DNA from: Prosthecobacter sp.
GTDB taxonomy: Bacteria > Verrucomicrobiota > Verrucomicrobiia > Verrucomicrobiales > Verrucomicrobiaceae
Assembly: GCA_019186985.1 (NCBI GenBank)
Contig: JABARQ010000031.1
Span: 50,541-114,540, forward strand
Length of the DNA: 64,000 bases
Reading direction: 5' to 3'
The notes beneath the pieces are model-generated. The model saw only the letters and a list, made by a program, of their open reading frames with translations. It made no database searches and was not told where the DNA came from. Made by a program: the position numbers and the translations under genes. Below, piece after piece: positions 1 through 7,424 of this stretch. Every line of letters starts with the position of its first letter. The first letter of the stretch is position 1.

Positions 1-809
1 TCGACAACCCCCAGGTGCTGCGCAGGGCCATGGAATATGCGCGTGACCACGACCTGCCGCTTGCCAGCCACTGTGAAGTCAGGGAGCTCTCGGGAAAAGG
101 CTGCATGCACGAAGGCAGGGTCAGCTATTCGCTCGGCCTGGCAGGCATCCCGAGCATCAGCGAGGAAATCTGCATCTCCAGGGACATCCGGCTCGCCGAA
201 TACACCGGAGTTCACCTCAACATCCAGCATGTGACCACCGCCGAAGGCATGCGCACCATCAAGCGCGCCAAGGACCGGGGCATCCGGGTGACCTGCGAAG
301 TCGCCCCCCATCATCTCATTTTCAATCACGGGCACATCGGCAGCTACGACACTCATTACAAGATGAATCCCCCCCTGCGCACAGAGGAGGACAACGAAGC
401 CCTCCTGCATGGCCTCAAGGAGGGGTGGTTTGACGTGATTGCAACCGATCACGCACCCCATACCCCCTTTGAAAAGAACCAGGACTTTGCCAGCGCCCCC
501 TTTGGAATCACGGGGCTGGAGACCGCGCTCCCCAGCCTGCACCACCACTTCATCAGCCGTGGCATCCTGGACTGGAGCCTGGTCGTGAAACGCTACTCGG
601 CGGAACCGCGCCGCCTCATGAAGCTGCCTCCCGTTCCGGTCAAGGAAGGCGGACGGGCCGAGTTCATCGTCTTCAACCCGGAACGAACCACCACCTTCAA
701 CCGGGAGTTCATGAAGTCGAAAAGCGTCAACACACCCTACCTTGGCCAGACGCTCAAGGGCATGGTCGAACGTGTCATTTTCGGCGGCCAGGAACTGCTC
801 GCCAGATAA
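1..809 (+). CDS. pyrC: Dihydroorotase, 3' part (5' end outside window)
   Basis: The reading frame is open from the first bases, so the gene starts upstream and about 268 C-terminal residues are seen. Dihydroorotase closes carbamoyl-aspartate to dihydroorotate in pyrimidine synthesis, in the cytoplasm. Visible amidohydrolase marks are ASHCE (metal-ligand His region), a conserved NIQHVT segment, EVAPHHL, KMNPPLR (substrate binding) and ATDHAPHT, which carries the catalytic Asp. The order and spacing fit the class I (PyrC/multifunctional type) enzymes. The stop TAA overlaps an ATG at 809 by one base, but the downstream methyltransferase more probably starts at 884. No other pyr gene is in view, so operon context cannot be judged. 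Confidence 0.93.
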   Translation, partial: DNPQVLRRAMEYARDHDLPLASHCEVRELSGKGCMHEGRVSYSLGLAGIPSISEEICISRDIRLAEYTGVHLNIQHVTTAEGMRTIKRAKDRGIRVTCEVAPHHLIFNHGHIGSYDTHYKMNPPLRTEEDNEALLHGLKEGWFDVIATDHAPHTPFEKNQDFASAPFGITGLETALPSLHHHFISRGILDWSLVVKRYSAEPRRLMKLPPVPVKEGGRAEFIVFNPERTTTFNREFMKSKSVNTPYLGQTLKGMVERVIFGGQELLAR

Positions 810-883
810 TGGCGGCCCTCCCTGCCTGTCCATCCGTCCCCTGCCCTGAACTGCCGCCTGCCGGCCTCCAGCCCCCATCTCCA

Positions 884-1474
884 ATGTCCGCCGCCGCCTT
901 CTTCCGTGAATTCATCAGCAACCGGCATTCCGTGGGCGCCGTGGCGCCTTCTAGCCCGGCCCTGGCCGAAAGGATGGTCGAGTCGGCCGGAGTCTGGAAG
1001 GCCAGGCACATCCTGGAACTCGGCCCTGGCACGGGAGCCTTTACGGAGGCCATCCGTGACGCCATGGCCGATGACGCCGAGTACCTGGGCATTGAGATCA
1101 ACACCACCTTTGCCGGCCAGCTCCGTGAACGATTCCAGGACATGCGTTTCGAAGTCGCCGGCGCCCAGGAGTTTGATTTCAGCACCTATCTGCAGTCACG
1201 CCCCGCCTTTGATGTCATCGTCAGCGGCCTGCCTTGGACCGCCTTTCCCTCGTCCCTGCAGGAAGGCATTTTGCGCAACGTGCTGCCCCATCTCAGCCCG
1301 GGCGGCAGCTTCGCCACCTTTGCCTATCTCGGCTTTCACCAACTGCCGGGCGGACGCCGCTTCAGGCAGCTCCTGCATCGCCATCTCCCCGGGGTGGAAA
1401 CCAGCCGCATCGTCTGGGCCAACCTGCCGCCCGCCTTTGTCTATGTGGGCCGCAAGGGCGCGGCCGAACCTTGA
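884..1474 (+). CDS. PmtA-like SAM-dependent methyltransferase
   Basis: A class I methyltransferase of about 196 residues. The SAM-binding motif I is ILELGPGTGAFTEAI near residues 43-57, followed by an acidic residue ending strand 2 (LGIEIN). The N-terminus FFREFISNRHSVGAVAPSS is typical of the phospholipid N-methyltransferase / rRNA adenine dimethylase-like group (COG3963), whose members methylate phosphatidylethanolamine. SGLPWTAFP sits where the family has its NxPY/GLPW motif IV. A longer reading from ATG 809, overlapping the pyrC stop as TAATG, would add 25 Pro/Ala-rich residues with no family match, so 884 is preferred. The overlap still hints at co-transcription with pyrC. The substrate is inferred; a small-molecule or rRNA target is not excluded. 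Confidence 0.75.
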   Translation: MSAAAFFREFISNRHSVGAVAPSSPALAERMVESAGVWKARHILELGPGTGAFTEAIRDAMADDAEYLGIEINTTFAGQLRERFQDMRFEVAGAQEFDFSTYLQSRPAFDVIVSGLPWTAFPSSLQEGILRNVLPHLSPGGSFATFAYLGFHQLPGGRRFRQLLHRHLPGVETSRIVWANLPPAFVYVGRKGAAEP

Positions 1475-1490
1475 CCGGACCGGCCGTCGG

Positions 1491-2444
1491 CTACTTCCAG
1501 TCCGGCTGCCTGCGCTTCAGGCATTCGCACAGCCACTGGACCATTTCCTCGACAGGCTCATGCTTCTTTCTCAGTGAAGACAAGGCCTGCCAGTCGATCC
1601 TCTGACGCGGCGCCCCGATGGTGATTCGCTGCGGGCGCATCTTCTCCTGAACTTTTTCAAACTGGTCCAGGCTCATGCTGCGAAGCTCTCGCGAAGTCGG
1701 CAGGTCATCCAGCTGGTCAAGCTGCAGCCCCAGGCTGCTGATGCCGACCCCAAATTGATGCCCCAGGCTGCGCAATGCCTCCACCAGGGCCTCATCATTC
1801 AGGGGTTCGGCAATGACCAGTTCGCTGACCAGGGTCCACCTTGTCGCGCTCACCGCCTGGAAAAATTCGGACGCGCAGTTGTCGAGGGTCAGCCCCAGCT
1901 TGACCTGCACGCCGACCAGGCTCGTCTCGGGCCCTCCCAGATGCCGGCGCAGATCGATCATGCCGGCGTCAAAGCGCGCAACTTCATCCGCACCGGTTTC
2001 AATGTCCCACTCCGCCGCCACGAGGTCCGGAATGTCCCATAGGCCCTTGATGTCCGGGGCCGCCCCCTGGCCTCCGTTCAGTTGAAAGGGATACTGGGAA
2101 CGCTGAAGGCAGCGCCGCTCGTAGATGGCCAGCACGCGCTGGAAGCGCATCAGCATGGAGTCCTCATCCACCTCCCCCCCGCCGAACAGAAGCCGTCCCG
2201 GGCCATGGACTCCGGCGGCCTTCTTCGTCCGTTGATAATATCCCTGCCCCTGGTCGACCTTGGCGATGGGCGACGTCGAATCATACGACAGGATGGAGAA
2301 ATGATAACGCAGCGTCGCATCGCTGTAATCATCCCCGAGCCTGAGCCGCACCAGACGGATCAGCTCCGTCCCCTTGATCGCCTCCTCGGGATCATGGGGC
2401 AGGATCTCGGGGAGGATGTTTCGGAGTTGTTCTCGTAAGTTCAT
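1491..2444 (-). CDS. Unknown protein with winged-helix-like N-terminus
   Basis: A 317-residue soluble protein that I do not recognise. The first 75 residues look like a winged-helix unit: helix-rich LREQLRNILPEIL, then GTELIRLVRLRLG, then SDATLRYHFSILSYD and a strand ending GQGYYQR. A middle section has alternating charged and hydrophobic strands (DLVAAEWDIETG, LVGVQVKLGLTLDN) of the kind seen in alpha/beta domains. The C-terminal 60 residues are basic and helical. There is no signal peptide or membrane segment. It is convergent with the methyltransferase gene, with 16 bp between stops. DNA binding is an inference from the N-terminal pattern only. Confidence 0.6.
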   Translation of the reverse strand: MNLREQLRNILPEILPHDPEEAIKGTELIRLVRLRLGDDYSDATLRYHFSILSYDSTSPIAKVDQGQGYYQRTKKAAGVHGPGRLLFGGGEVDEDSMLMRFQRVLAIYERRCLQRSQYPFQLNGGQGAAPDIKGLWDIPDLVAAEWDIETGADEVARFDAGMIDLRRHLGGPETSLVGVQVKLGLTLDNCASEFFQAVSATRWTLVSELVIAEPLNDEALVEALRSLGHQFGVGISSLGLQLDQLDDLPTSRELRSMSLDQFEKVQEKMRPQRITIGAPRQRIDWQALSSLRKKHEPVEEMVQWLCECLKRRQPDWK

Positions 2445-2604
2445 TCCAAACTGCGTCAGCCGTTGAGCAGCCTCAGCATGGAGGCTGGCGGCCTACATGG
2501 TCAAGATCGAATCGCAACCCGCACCGCGATCCTTCAGAACGCACACCCCATGCCTGGACCGTGCTCGGCACGAATCCAGTCCTGCATCTCCCAAAAACAA
2601 AGCA

Positions 2605-3621
2605 TCAGCGACCGACGCTGATGATCTGCGGCGCCCGTTTGCGCACCCCGATGAAGACAGGTGAGCGCTGCCTCTCAAGCGGATGCCAGGACAGGTCCTT
2701 CTCCGTGTTGGTCGCGGCAAAGTGCCAGGGGCCGTCATCTGTCGAAAGACTGTATTGAAGCGCCCTTCCGCCATCCAGAAGCGTCGCATGCTGAACATCC
2801 AGCTTCCTGGCCAGTTCGGCGGCCTCGCTGACGTTCATGACTCCCCCGTCGCCGGAAAGAACGAAAACAATCGCACCGTCACGCCTCATGCCGGCCAGGG
2901 AGCGATAGGTGATCTTGGAGCCGTCAAAAAAGGCGTCCGGCTTCTGGTCCACATAGGAAAACACCGTGTGGTTCTTCATCACCGCAGGATAACCCTGGGT
3001 GGCCTCCTCCATGGGGCCGGGAACCTCGTCAAGCAGCGACTTCGGGCCGAAATAAGGCCTGCCACCCTTCACAAAAAACGTGCCGCTCCACTCCTTGAAG
3101 GCGGCGTTCACCTGCCTCCCCTCATGGTAGACATAGCCAAGCGGTCGGCCCTTCGGATCCCTGAAGTTGGCGGTGATGACAAAGTTCAGGCGCTCGGACT
3201 TCAACCGCTCATGAGCCGTTGTGAGCTCGAACCTTGGCAGAAAGCTGGTCATGAACTCGAACTTTTCCGGCTCGATCACAACCACATGCACCTCGGCGCC
3301 CAGCAGGGCCTGCACCTGGTTGCCAGGAAACCTTGCCGGCCGCCTCACCTTCAGGGTGCTCCAGCGCAGGCCCTCCTCCGCATGCCGAGTCAGCATCGCG
3401 GACGCCAGGTCACCCGGAGTCAGGCTTGAAGCCCTGCGCCAGTCCCCCTTTCGCCCCCTCACCTGCAGGGCTTCGGGCGAATCCTTCACAACCAGGGCCA
3501 CGGTGTTGCTGCCCAGGTTGAAGAAGACCTCGCCATAGATCCAGCCCGCAAGAACGGCCGCCACCATAAGCAGCAGGATCATTTTCAGCCGACGAGGCTT
3601 GGCTGGCGGGACAGGGGGCAT
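2605..3621 (-). CDS. Phosphodiester glycosidase family (NAGPA/DUF2233) protein
   Basis: 338 residues with an N-terminal membrane anchor at about residues 13-30 (ILLLMVAAVLAGWIYGEVFF), so the enzyme domain is outside the cytoplasmic membrane. The C-terminal two thirds match the NAGPA fold (mammalian uncovering enzyme; bacterial DUF2233). Visible are NFVITANFRDPKGRPLG, where family members carry the N-terminal N.GFF-like strand, VFVLSGDGGVMNVSEAAELA, and ATLLDGGRALQYS, which matches the family's 'LDGGxSxx' motif. The family cleaves phosphodiester-linked sugars; the substrate here is unknown. It stands alone, with 160 bp of non-coding sequence to the next gene on one side and 132 bp on the other. 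Confidence 0.75.
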   Translation of the reverse strand: MPPVPPAKPRRLKMILLLMVAAVLAGWIYGEVFFNLGSNTVALVVKDSPEALQVRGRKGDWRRASSLTPGDLASAMLTRHAEEGLRWSTLKVRRPARFPGNQVQALLGAEVHVVVIEPEKFEFMTSFLPRFELTTAHERLKSERLNFVITANFRDPKGRPLGYVYHEGRQVNAAFKEWSGTFFVKGGRPYFGPKSLLDEVPGPMEEATQGYPAVMKNHTVFSYVDQKPDAFFDGSKITYRSLAGMRRDGAIVFVLSGDGGVMNVSEAAELARKLDVQHATLLDGGRALQYSLSTDDGPWHFAATNTEKDLSWHPLERQRSPVFIGVRKRAPQIISVGR

Positions 3622-3753
3622 GCAATCTCAGGAACCACGCCGACCATGCTGCTCTTTGATGCCATGTAAAGAGGGGCGCGCGCAACCCCGCGAAAAGGTC
3701 ATTGCACAGCGTCTCATTAACCCTAGGATGCCGGACCCTTTCCCGTCCCATTC

Positions 3754-3945
3754 ATGAAAAAAGCCGCCTTCACCGCCGCCATCGCCGCCGTCCTCATCCT
3801 GGCCCCCTCCTGCGCGAAGCACAGCTGGGAGGAAACCCAGGTCCTGCATGAAGGCATGCACAAGCCCCACGGCCATGGCGATGCAGGTCACGACGCACAT
3901 GCCGCTCCCGCCACAGGTCATGAGGAGAAAAAGGCTGCTCATTGA
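3754..3945 (+). CDS. Small histidine-rich lipoprotein
   Basis: 63 residues. A signal peptide with hydrophobic core AAFTAAIAAVLILAP ends in a lipobox-like LAPSC, giving a mature lipid-anchored peptide of about 44 residues. The mature part holds nine histidines (for example HKPHGHGDAGHDAH) and ends EEKKAAH. His clusters of this kind can bind Zn, Cu or Ni, but no metal transporter or regulator is adjacent, so function is not assigned. It is convergent with the gene at 3964-5001 (18 bp between stops). The clear lipobox makes a real gene likely despite its size. Confidence 0.65.
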   Translation: MKKAAFTAAIAAVLILAPSCAKHSWEETQVLHEGMHKPHGHGDAGHDAHAAPATGHEEKKAAH

Positions 3946-3963
3946 GCCCGGATTCCCCCCGGT

Positions 3964-5001
3964 TCAGACCAGGTGCCTGCCAAGTGATATCTCCAGGTTT
4001 CGTTCGACCACGTCGCCCATGCTGGCGCAGGTCTCAAACCCGCTCGTCTGGTGATGCTCGCCCAGTTCGAGGGCGAGCTGACGCACCTTGTCCATGGGCT
4101 CCCGGGGATTGCGCTTCATGCAGTCCAGCAGGGCATGGATCCGCTGATGCTCGCTGATGTAACGCCGTGCGATGAGCGTGCGCTCCTCCTCCTGGTACTG
4201 CCGCATGGTCGGCAGGTTCAGGCACTTTGAGCAGAGCCAGACCACGGGGTTGTTCTCCTTGAAAAACTGCGGCAGGTAAAGGCTCCGGCGTCCTTCGTAG
4301 CTCTGCTGGTCGAAGTCGATGGCCCTCACCCGGTACTGAACGTCCTCGAAGTCGGGCGTGATGTCGATCACATAGTTGTAGCTGCGCATGTCCCCCAGCA
4401 GGCGGATGAAGCAGCGCTCGCTGAACTTCACAAACTCCTTGGCGATGCGCACCTCGTTGATGTCGGGACGCTCCAGATAGTCGCGGATGAAGACATCGCC
4501 CGGGATTCCGGCGATGTGCTCCTCCACCAGCGTGCCTGAATGGGCGAGGTAGTTGATGCGGTTGGGGGACAGCAGGTGCTCCAGCTCCAGCCCGTAGACG
4601 CGGGAGGCGTCCGCCCTCTTCACGTACAGATGGTCGTAATTGTCGTTGTACTGGTTGACCACGCGCACCCGGAACGGACGCGAGTTGCCGAACTCGCAGA
4701 AGTCCACCCGCTCCACATAGAGGTGCGGCACGGCATGAAGGTCACCCGTGCGCAGCAGCGAGTAGATGCTGGTCAGCCTTGGGTAAATGTCCTGCTGCAC
4801 CTCACGTGGATACAGCACCGTCGACCAGTGGGTCGGGTTGCCGTTCTTGTCATCCAGCGGATAGCTTTCCGTGAACCCAAGGAGGTCGCCATAGGTCGCC
4901 GGCAGCGAATACCTCCGCCCGAACTGGTCCAGGTAGGTTTCAAGATCGTCCGTGAAAGGCAGGAACTCCTTCCTTTTGGTGATCTTTACGTCCGTGGACA
5001 T
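3964..5001 (-). CDS. Unknown protein, possibly kinase-like fold
   Basis: 345 residues, soluble. I do not know a named family for it, but the order of motifs resembles a protein/aminoglycoside kinase fold. There is a strand with a lysine, HLYVKRAD (Lys128), a helix with LELEHLL (Glu139/141), a hinge-like LVEEHIAGIPGDVF (159-171), a loop LGDMRSYNYVID (202-213) that could be the catalytic D...N loop, and IDFDQ (228-232) in the place of DFG. The C-terminal 100 residues are helical and include CSKCLNLP with two cysteines. Its start lies 16 bp from the stop of the YidB-like gene on the same strand, so the two are probably co-transcribed. The kinase idea is inference. Confidence 0.6.
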   Translation of the reverse strand: MSTDVKITKRKEFLPFTDDLETYLDQFGRRYSLPATYGDLLGFTESYPLDDKNGNPTHWSTVLYPREVQQDIYPRLTSIYSLLRTGDLHAVPHLYVERVDFCEFGNSRPFRVRVVNQYNDNYDHLYVKRADASRVYGLELEHLLSPNRINYLAHSGTLVEEHIAGIPGDVFIRDYLERPDINEVRIAKEFVKFSERCFIRLLGDMRSYNYVIDITPDFEDVQYRVRAIDFDQQSYEGRRSLYLPQFFKENNPVVWLCSKCLNLPTMRQYQEEERTLIARRYISEHQRIHALLDCMKRNPREPMDKVRQLALELGEHHQTSGFETCASMGDVVERNLEISLGRHLV

Positions 5002-5016
5002 CGAAGGTTCAGGGGG

Positions 5017-5448
5017 TCATGAACGTCCGCCGAACAGGCCGCCGAGCCCGCTTTTCATCACATCGGCAAGCACGCCCTGAAGCTGGTCGGCGCTCGGAAA
5101 CGCCTGGTCGATGCGACCTTCCGGAGTCAGCCTGTCGATGACCTGCGGGAGAAACTGGCTCATCAGGGGCTTCAGCATGCCAGAATCCAGCCCCAGCCTG
5201 CCCGCCAGTCCTGAGATCGCATCAGCCCCCAGCGCCTGCTCCATCTGCGCGGCGCCCAGAGGCTTGTTCTCACCCTGCGAAACCCAGGAGGCGAAAACCT
5301 CCTCAAGCCCGGCCCTCTCAAAACGCTCCATCAACCCAGTCAGCCCGCCGGCTTCCTGGAAAAGCGATGAAAGGAGGTCGGCCGGCTGCCCGCGCCCCCC
5401 GAGAAGGCTGCCGACGGCCTGTTTGGCAAGTGCATCAAAGAGTCCCAT
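5017..5448 (-). CDS. YidB/DUF937 family protein
   Basis: About 143 residues from the start MGLFDALAKQAVGSLLGG, which matches how the YidB-like DUF937 family begins. An in-frame ATG nine codons upstream (5475) is possible but adds a non-family stretch. Gly-rich segments (GSLLGGRGQ and SGLGGLFGGRS at the end) flank helices including LTGLMERFERAGL and EVFASWVSQGENKPLG; the W-SxGxNxP pattern with 'LGADAISGLAGRLGL' is characteristic of the family. The biochemical role of the family is not established. The gene precedes the kinase-like gene on the same strand. Confidence 0.75.
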   Translation of the reverse strand: MGLFDALAKQAVGSLLGGRGQPADLLSSLFQEAGGLTGLMERFERAGLEEVFASWVSQGENKPLGAAQMEQALGADAISGLAGRLGLDSGMLKPLMSQFLPQVIDRLTPEGRIDQAFPSADQLQGVLADVMKSGLGGLFGGRS

Positions 5449-5575
5449 GGTCAGGGCATGGTGGGAAGCAGGCATGACAAGTCAATCATCGGCGTTTTTG
5501 GACCAGCAATAAAAGCACCATCCCCCACCCAATTTTTGAATCAATGAAGCCTGCCAAGCCTCCAACAAGCTAACC

Positions 5576-6418
5576 ATGATTGCTCCCCAAACCCCGTTGC
5601 AGAGAAAGGAAAAGGAAGCTGTGTCAGGCCCCCTGCCGGCCTGCGACCCGAAAGACCTGAGCCCGGAGGCCAGAAGCAGCGACGAGGCCTTCTGCCGCCA
5701 GCTGGTGGACAGGTCCCTGCTCCGTGGCCCCAACCGCAGGCTCAAGGAACTGCTCCTGATCTTCAGCGTCGCCGCCGAGTTCCTGAAGGGCTTCCGCGCC
5801 CTGCACTTTGTCGGCCCCTGCATCACGGTGTTTGGCTCGGCCCGGTTCGAGGAGGACCATCCCTACTACCATCTGGCCCGCAGGATGGGCGCCGCCATCG
5901 CCCGGATGGGCTTCACCGTCATGACCGGCGGAGGCCCGGGAATCATGGAGGCGGCCAACCGCGGCGCCAAGGACGCCGGCGGACGCAGCGTCGGCTGCAA
6001 CATCCAGCTCCCGTTTGAGCAGAAGCACAACCCATGGCTCGACCGCTGGGTCACCATCAAGTATTTCTTTGTCCGCAAGGTGCTGCTGGTGAAGTACAGC
6101 TACGGCTTCGTCATCATGCCCGGCGGGTTCGGCACCCTTGATGAAATGTTCGAAGCGCTCACCCTGATCCAGACCAAAAAGCTGAAGAACTTTCCCGTCG
6201 TCGTCATGGGGACCGAATTCTGGAGTGAAATGCGGGGCCTGGTCGATCACATGGTGAAAGGCGCCACCATCAGCCCCGAGGACATTGACCTCATCTGCTG
6301 GACCGACAGCGTCGAGGAGGCCGTCACCCATCTTCAGGAGCGTGCGGTCAGGCAGTTCGGCCTGCGCCACGAGACGGCTCCATGCAGCAGCGTGCTTCTC
6401 GGTGAGAGGAGCCTTTGA
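5576..6418 (+). CDS. LOG-family protein (TIGR00730 type, AMP/nucleotide N-glycosidase-like)
   Basis: 280 residues. The two signature motifs of the LOG ('lysine decarboxylase-like') Rossmann family are present: GGGPGIMEAANRGA near residue 120, and PGGFGTLDEMFE near residue 180. The family cleaves nucleoside 5'-monophosphates, such as cytokinin riboside monophosphates, to the free base and ribose 5-phosphate; despite the old name they are not decarboxylases. The N-terminal ~80 residues form an extension (helix-rich, RLKELLLIFSVAAEF) as in the longer bacterial members. FGSARFEEDHPYY is the usual first strand. The stop lies close before the alpha/beta hydrolase gene on the same strand, so they may share a transcript. 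Confidence 0.88.
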   Translation: MIAPQTPLQRKEKEAVSGPLPACDPKDLSPEARSSDEAFCRQLVDRSLLRGPNRRLKELLLIFSVAAEFLKGFRALHFVGPCITVFGSARFEEDHPYYHLARRMGAAIARMGFTVMTGGGPGIMEAANRGAKDAGGRSVGCNIQLPFEQKHNPWLDRWVTIKYFFVRKVLLVKYSYGFVIMPGGFGTLDEMFEALTLIQTKKLKNFPVVVMGTEFWSEMRGLVDHMVKGATISPEDIDLICWTDSVEEAVTHLQERAVRQFGLRHETAPCSSVLLGERSL

Positions 6419-6477
6419 CAATCTTCGCCCGATGGGTTGCACGACGAATGGCACCCCTTAAAGTCGGCGTCCCCCCA

Positions 6478-7368
6478 ATGGCCGACCACCTTCTCAAACT
6501 GCGCAACGGACTCACGCTGGGCTATGCTGAATTCGGCAGTCCCGCCGGGGAGGTGCTCTTTTACTTTCATGGCTGGCCAAGCGCACGTGTGCAGGGGGAG
6601 CTGATGGCGGATGTCGCGGCAAAGTTCGGCCTGCGTGTCATCGCCCCGGACCGGCCGGGCATCGGCCTTTCCGACTACCAGCCAGGCCGGACCCTGCTGG
6701 ACTGGCCCGACACCCTGGAACAGCTCGCCGAGCATGTTGGTGCGGAAAAGTTCCACCTGATGGGTTGGTCCGGGGGCGGCCCCTATGTCCTGGTCACCGC
6801 CAGGGCCATTCCTGAACGCATCCTCAGCGCCAGCATCTGCTGCGGCGCCCCCCCGCTCAGATTCCTGGGATATGAACACATGTTCTGGATCTACCGGCTC
6901 ATGATTCATCTCCGCTCCACCTTTCCTCCGGTCCTGGGCCTTCTTCTGAGGATCGGCAGGATCATCTCAGGCGGAAGTCCTTCCAAGGCCCCGCTCAAAT
7001 GGCTGATGCGCATGCTTGGCAGGGAGGACCGTCGCGTGCTTTCCGATCCAAGGATCTTCAACGTCGTCAGACAGGGCATCATCGAGGCCCTCCGGCGCGG
7101 CCCGCGAATGGTCATCGCCGATGCGGACATCTACCTCTCCGAATGGGGGTTTGAGGTGAGCGTCATCAACACGCTGGTTCATTTGTGGCATGGCAAGGAG
7201 GACCGCAACATCTCATGGAGGTACAGCGAGCATCTCGCCGCCCTGATGCCTCATGTGACGACCCACTGGCTTGAGGACGAGGGACATTACTCGCTGCCCA
7301 TCACGCACATCGAACAGATCGTGAGCAACGCCCTCGAATGCAGGCCGCTGCCAGGCACGGTGCGTTGA
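6478..7368 (+). CDS. Alpha/beta hydrolase
   Basis: About 296 residues from MADHLLKLRNGLTLGYAEFG. The alpha/beta-hydrolase fold is shown by the oxyanion segment FYFHGWPSAR, the DRPGIGLSD turn, the nucleophile elbow GWSGGGP (Ser near residue 98), a late Asp in HGKEDRNI and a His in DEGHYSLP. These complete a Ser-Asp-His triad. A TTG start at 6415 would overlap the previous stop but adds a 21-residue basic segment with no family match. The substrate cannot be told from the sequence. Confidence 0.85.
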   Translation: MADHLLKLRNGLTLGYAEFGSPAGEVLFYFHGWPSARVQGELMADVAAKFGLRVIAPDRPGIGLSDYQPGRTLLDWPDTLEQLAEHVGAEKFHLMGWSGGGPYVLVTARAIPERILSASICCGAPPLRFLGYEHMFWIYRLMIHLRSTFPPVLGLLLRIGRIISGGSPSKAPLKWLMRMLGREDRRVLSDPRIFNVVRQGIIEALRRGPRMVIADADIYLSEWGFEVSVINTLVHLWHGKEDRNISWRYSEHLAALMPHVTTHWLEDEGHYSLPITHIEQIVSNALECRPLPGTVR

Positions 7369-7424
7369 AGCGGCTGCGGCCTCCTCCCCTGGCCGCCATG
7401 CCAGGGTGCGGCGGCACGGCTCGG

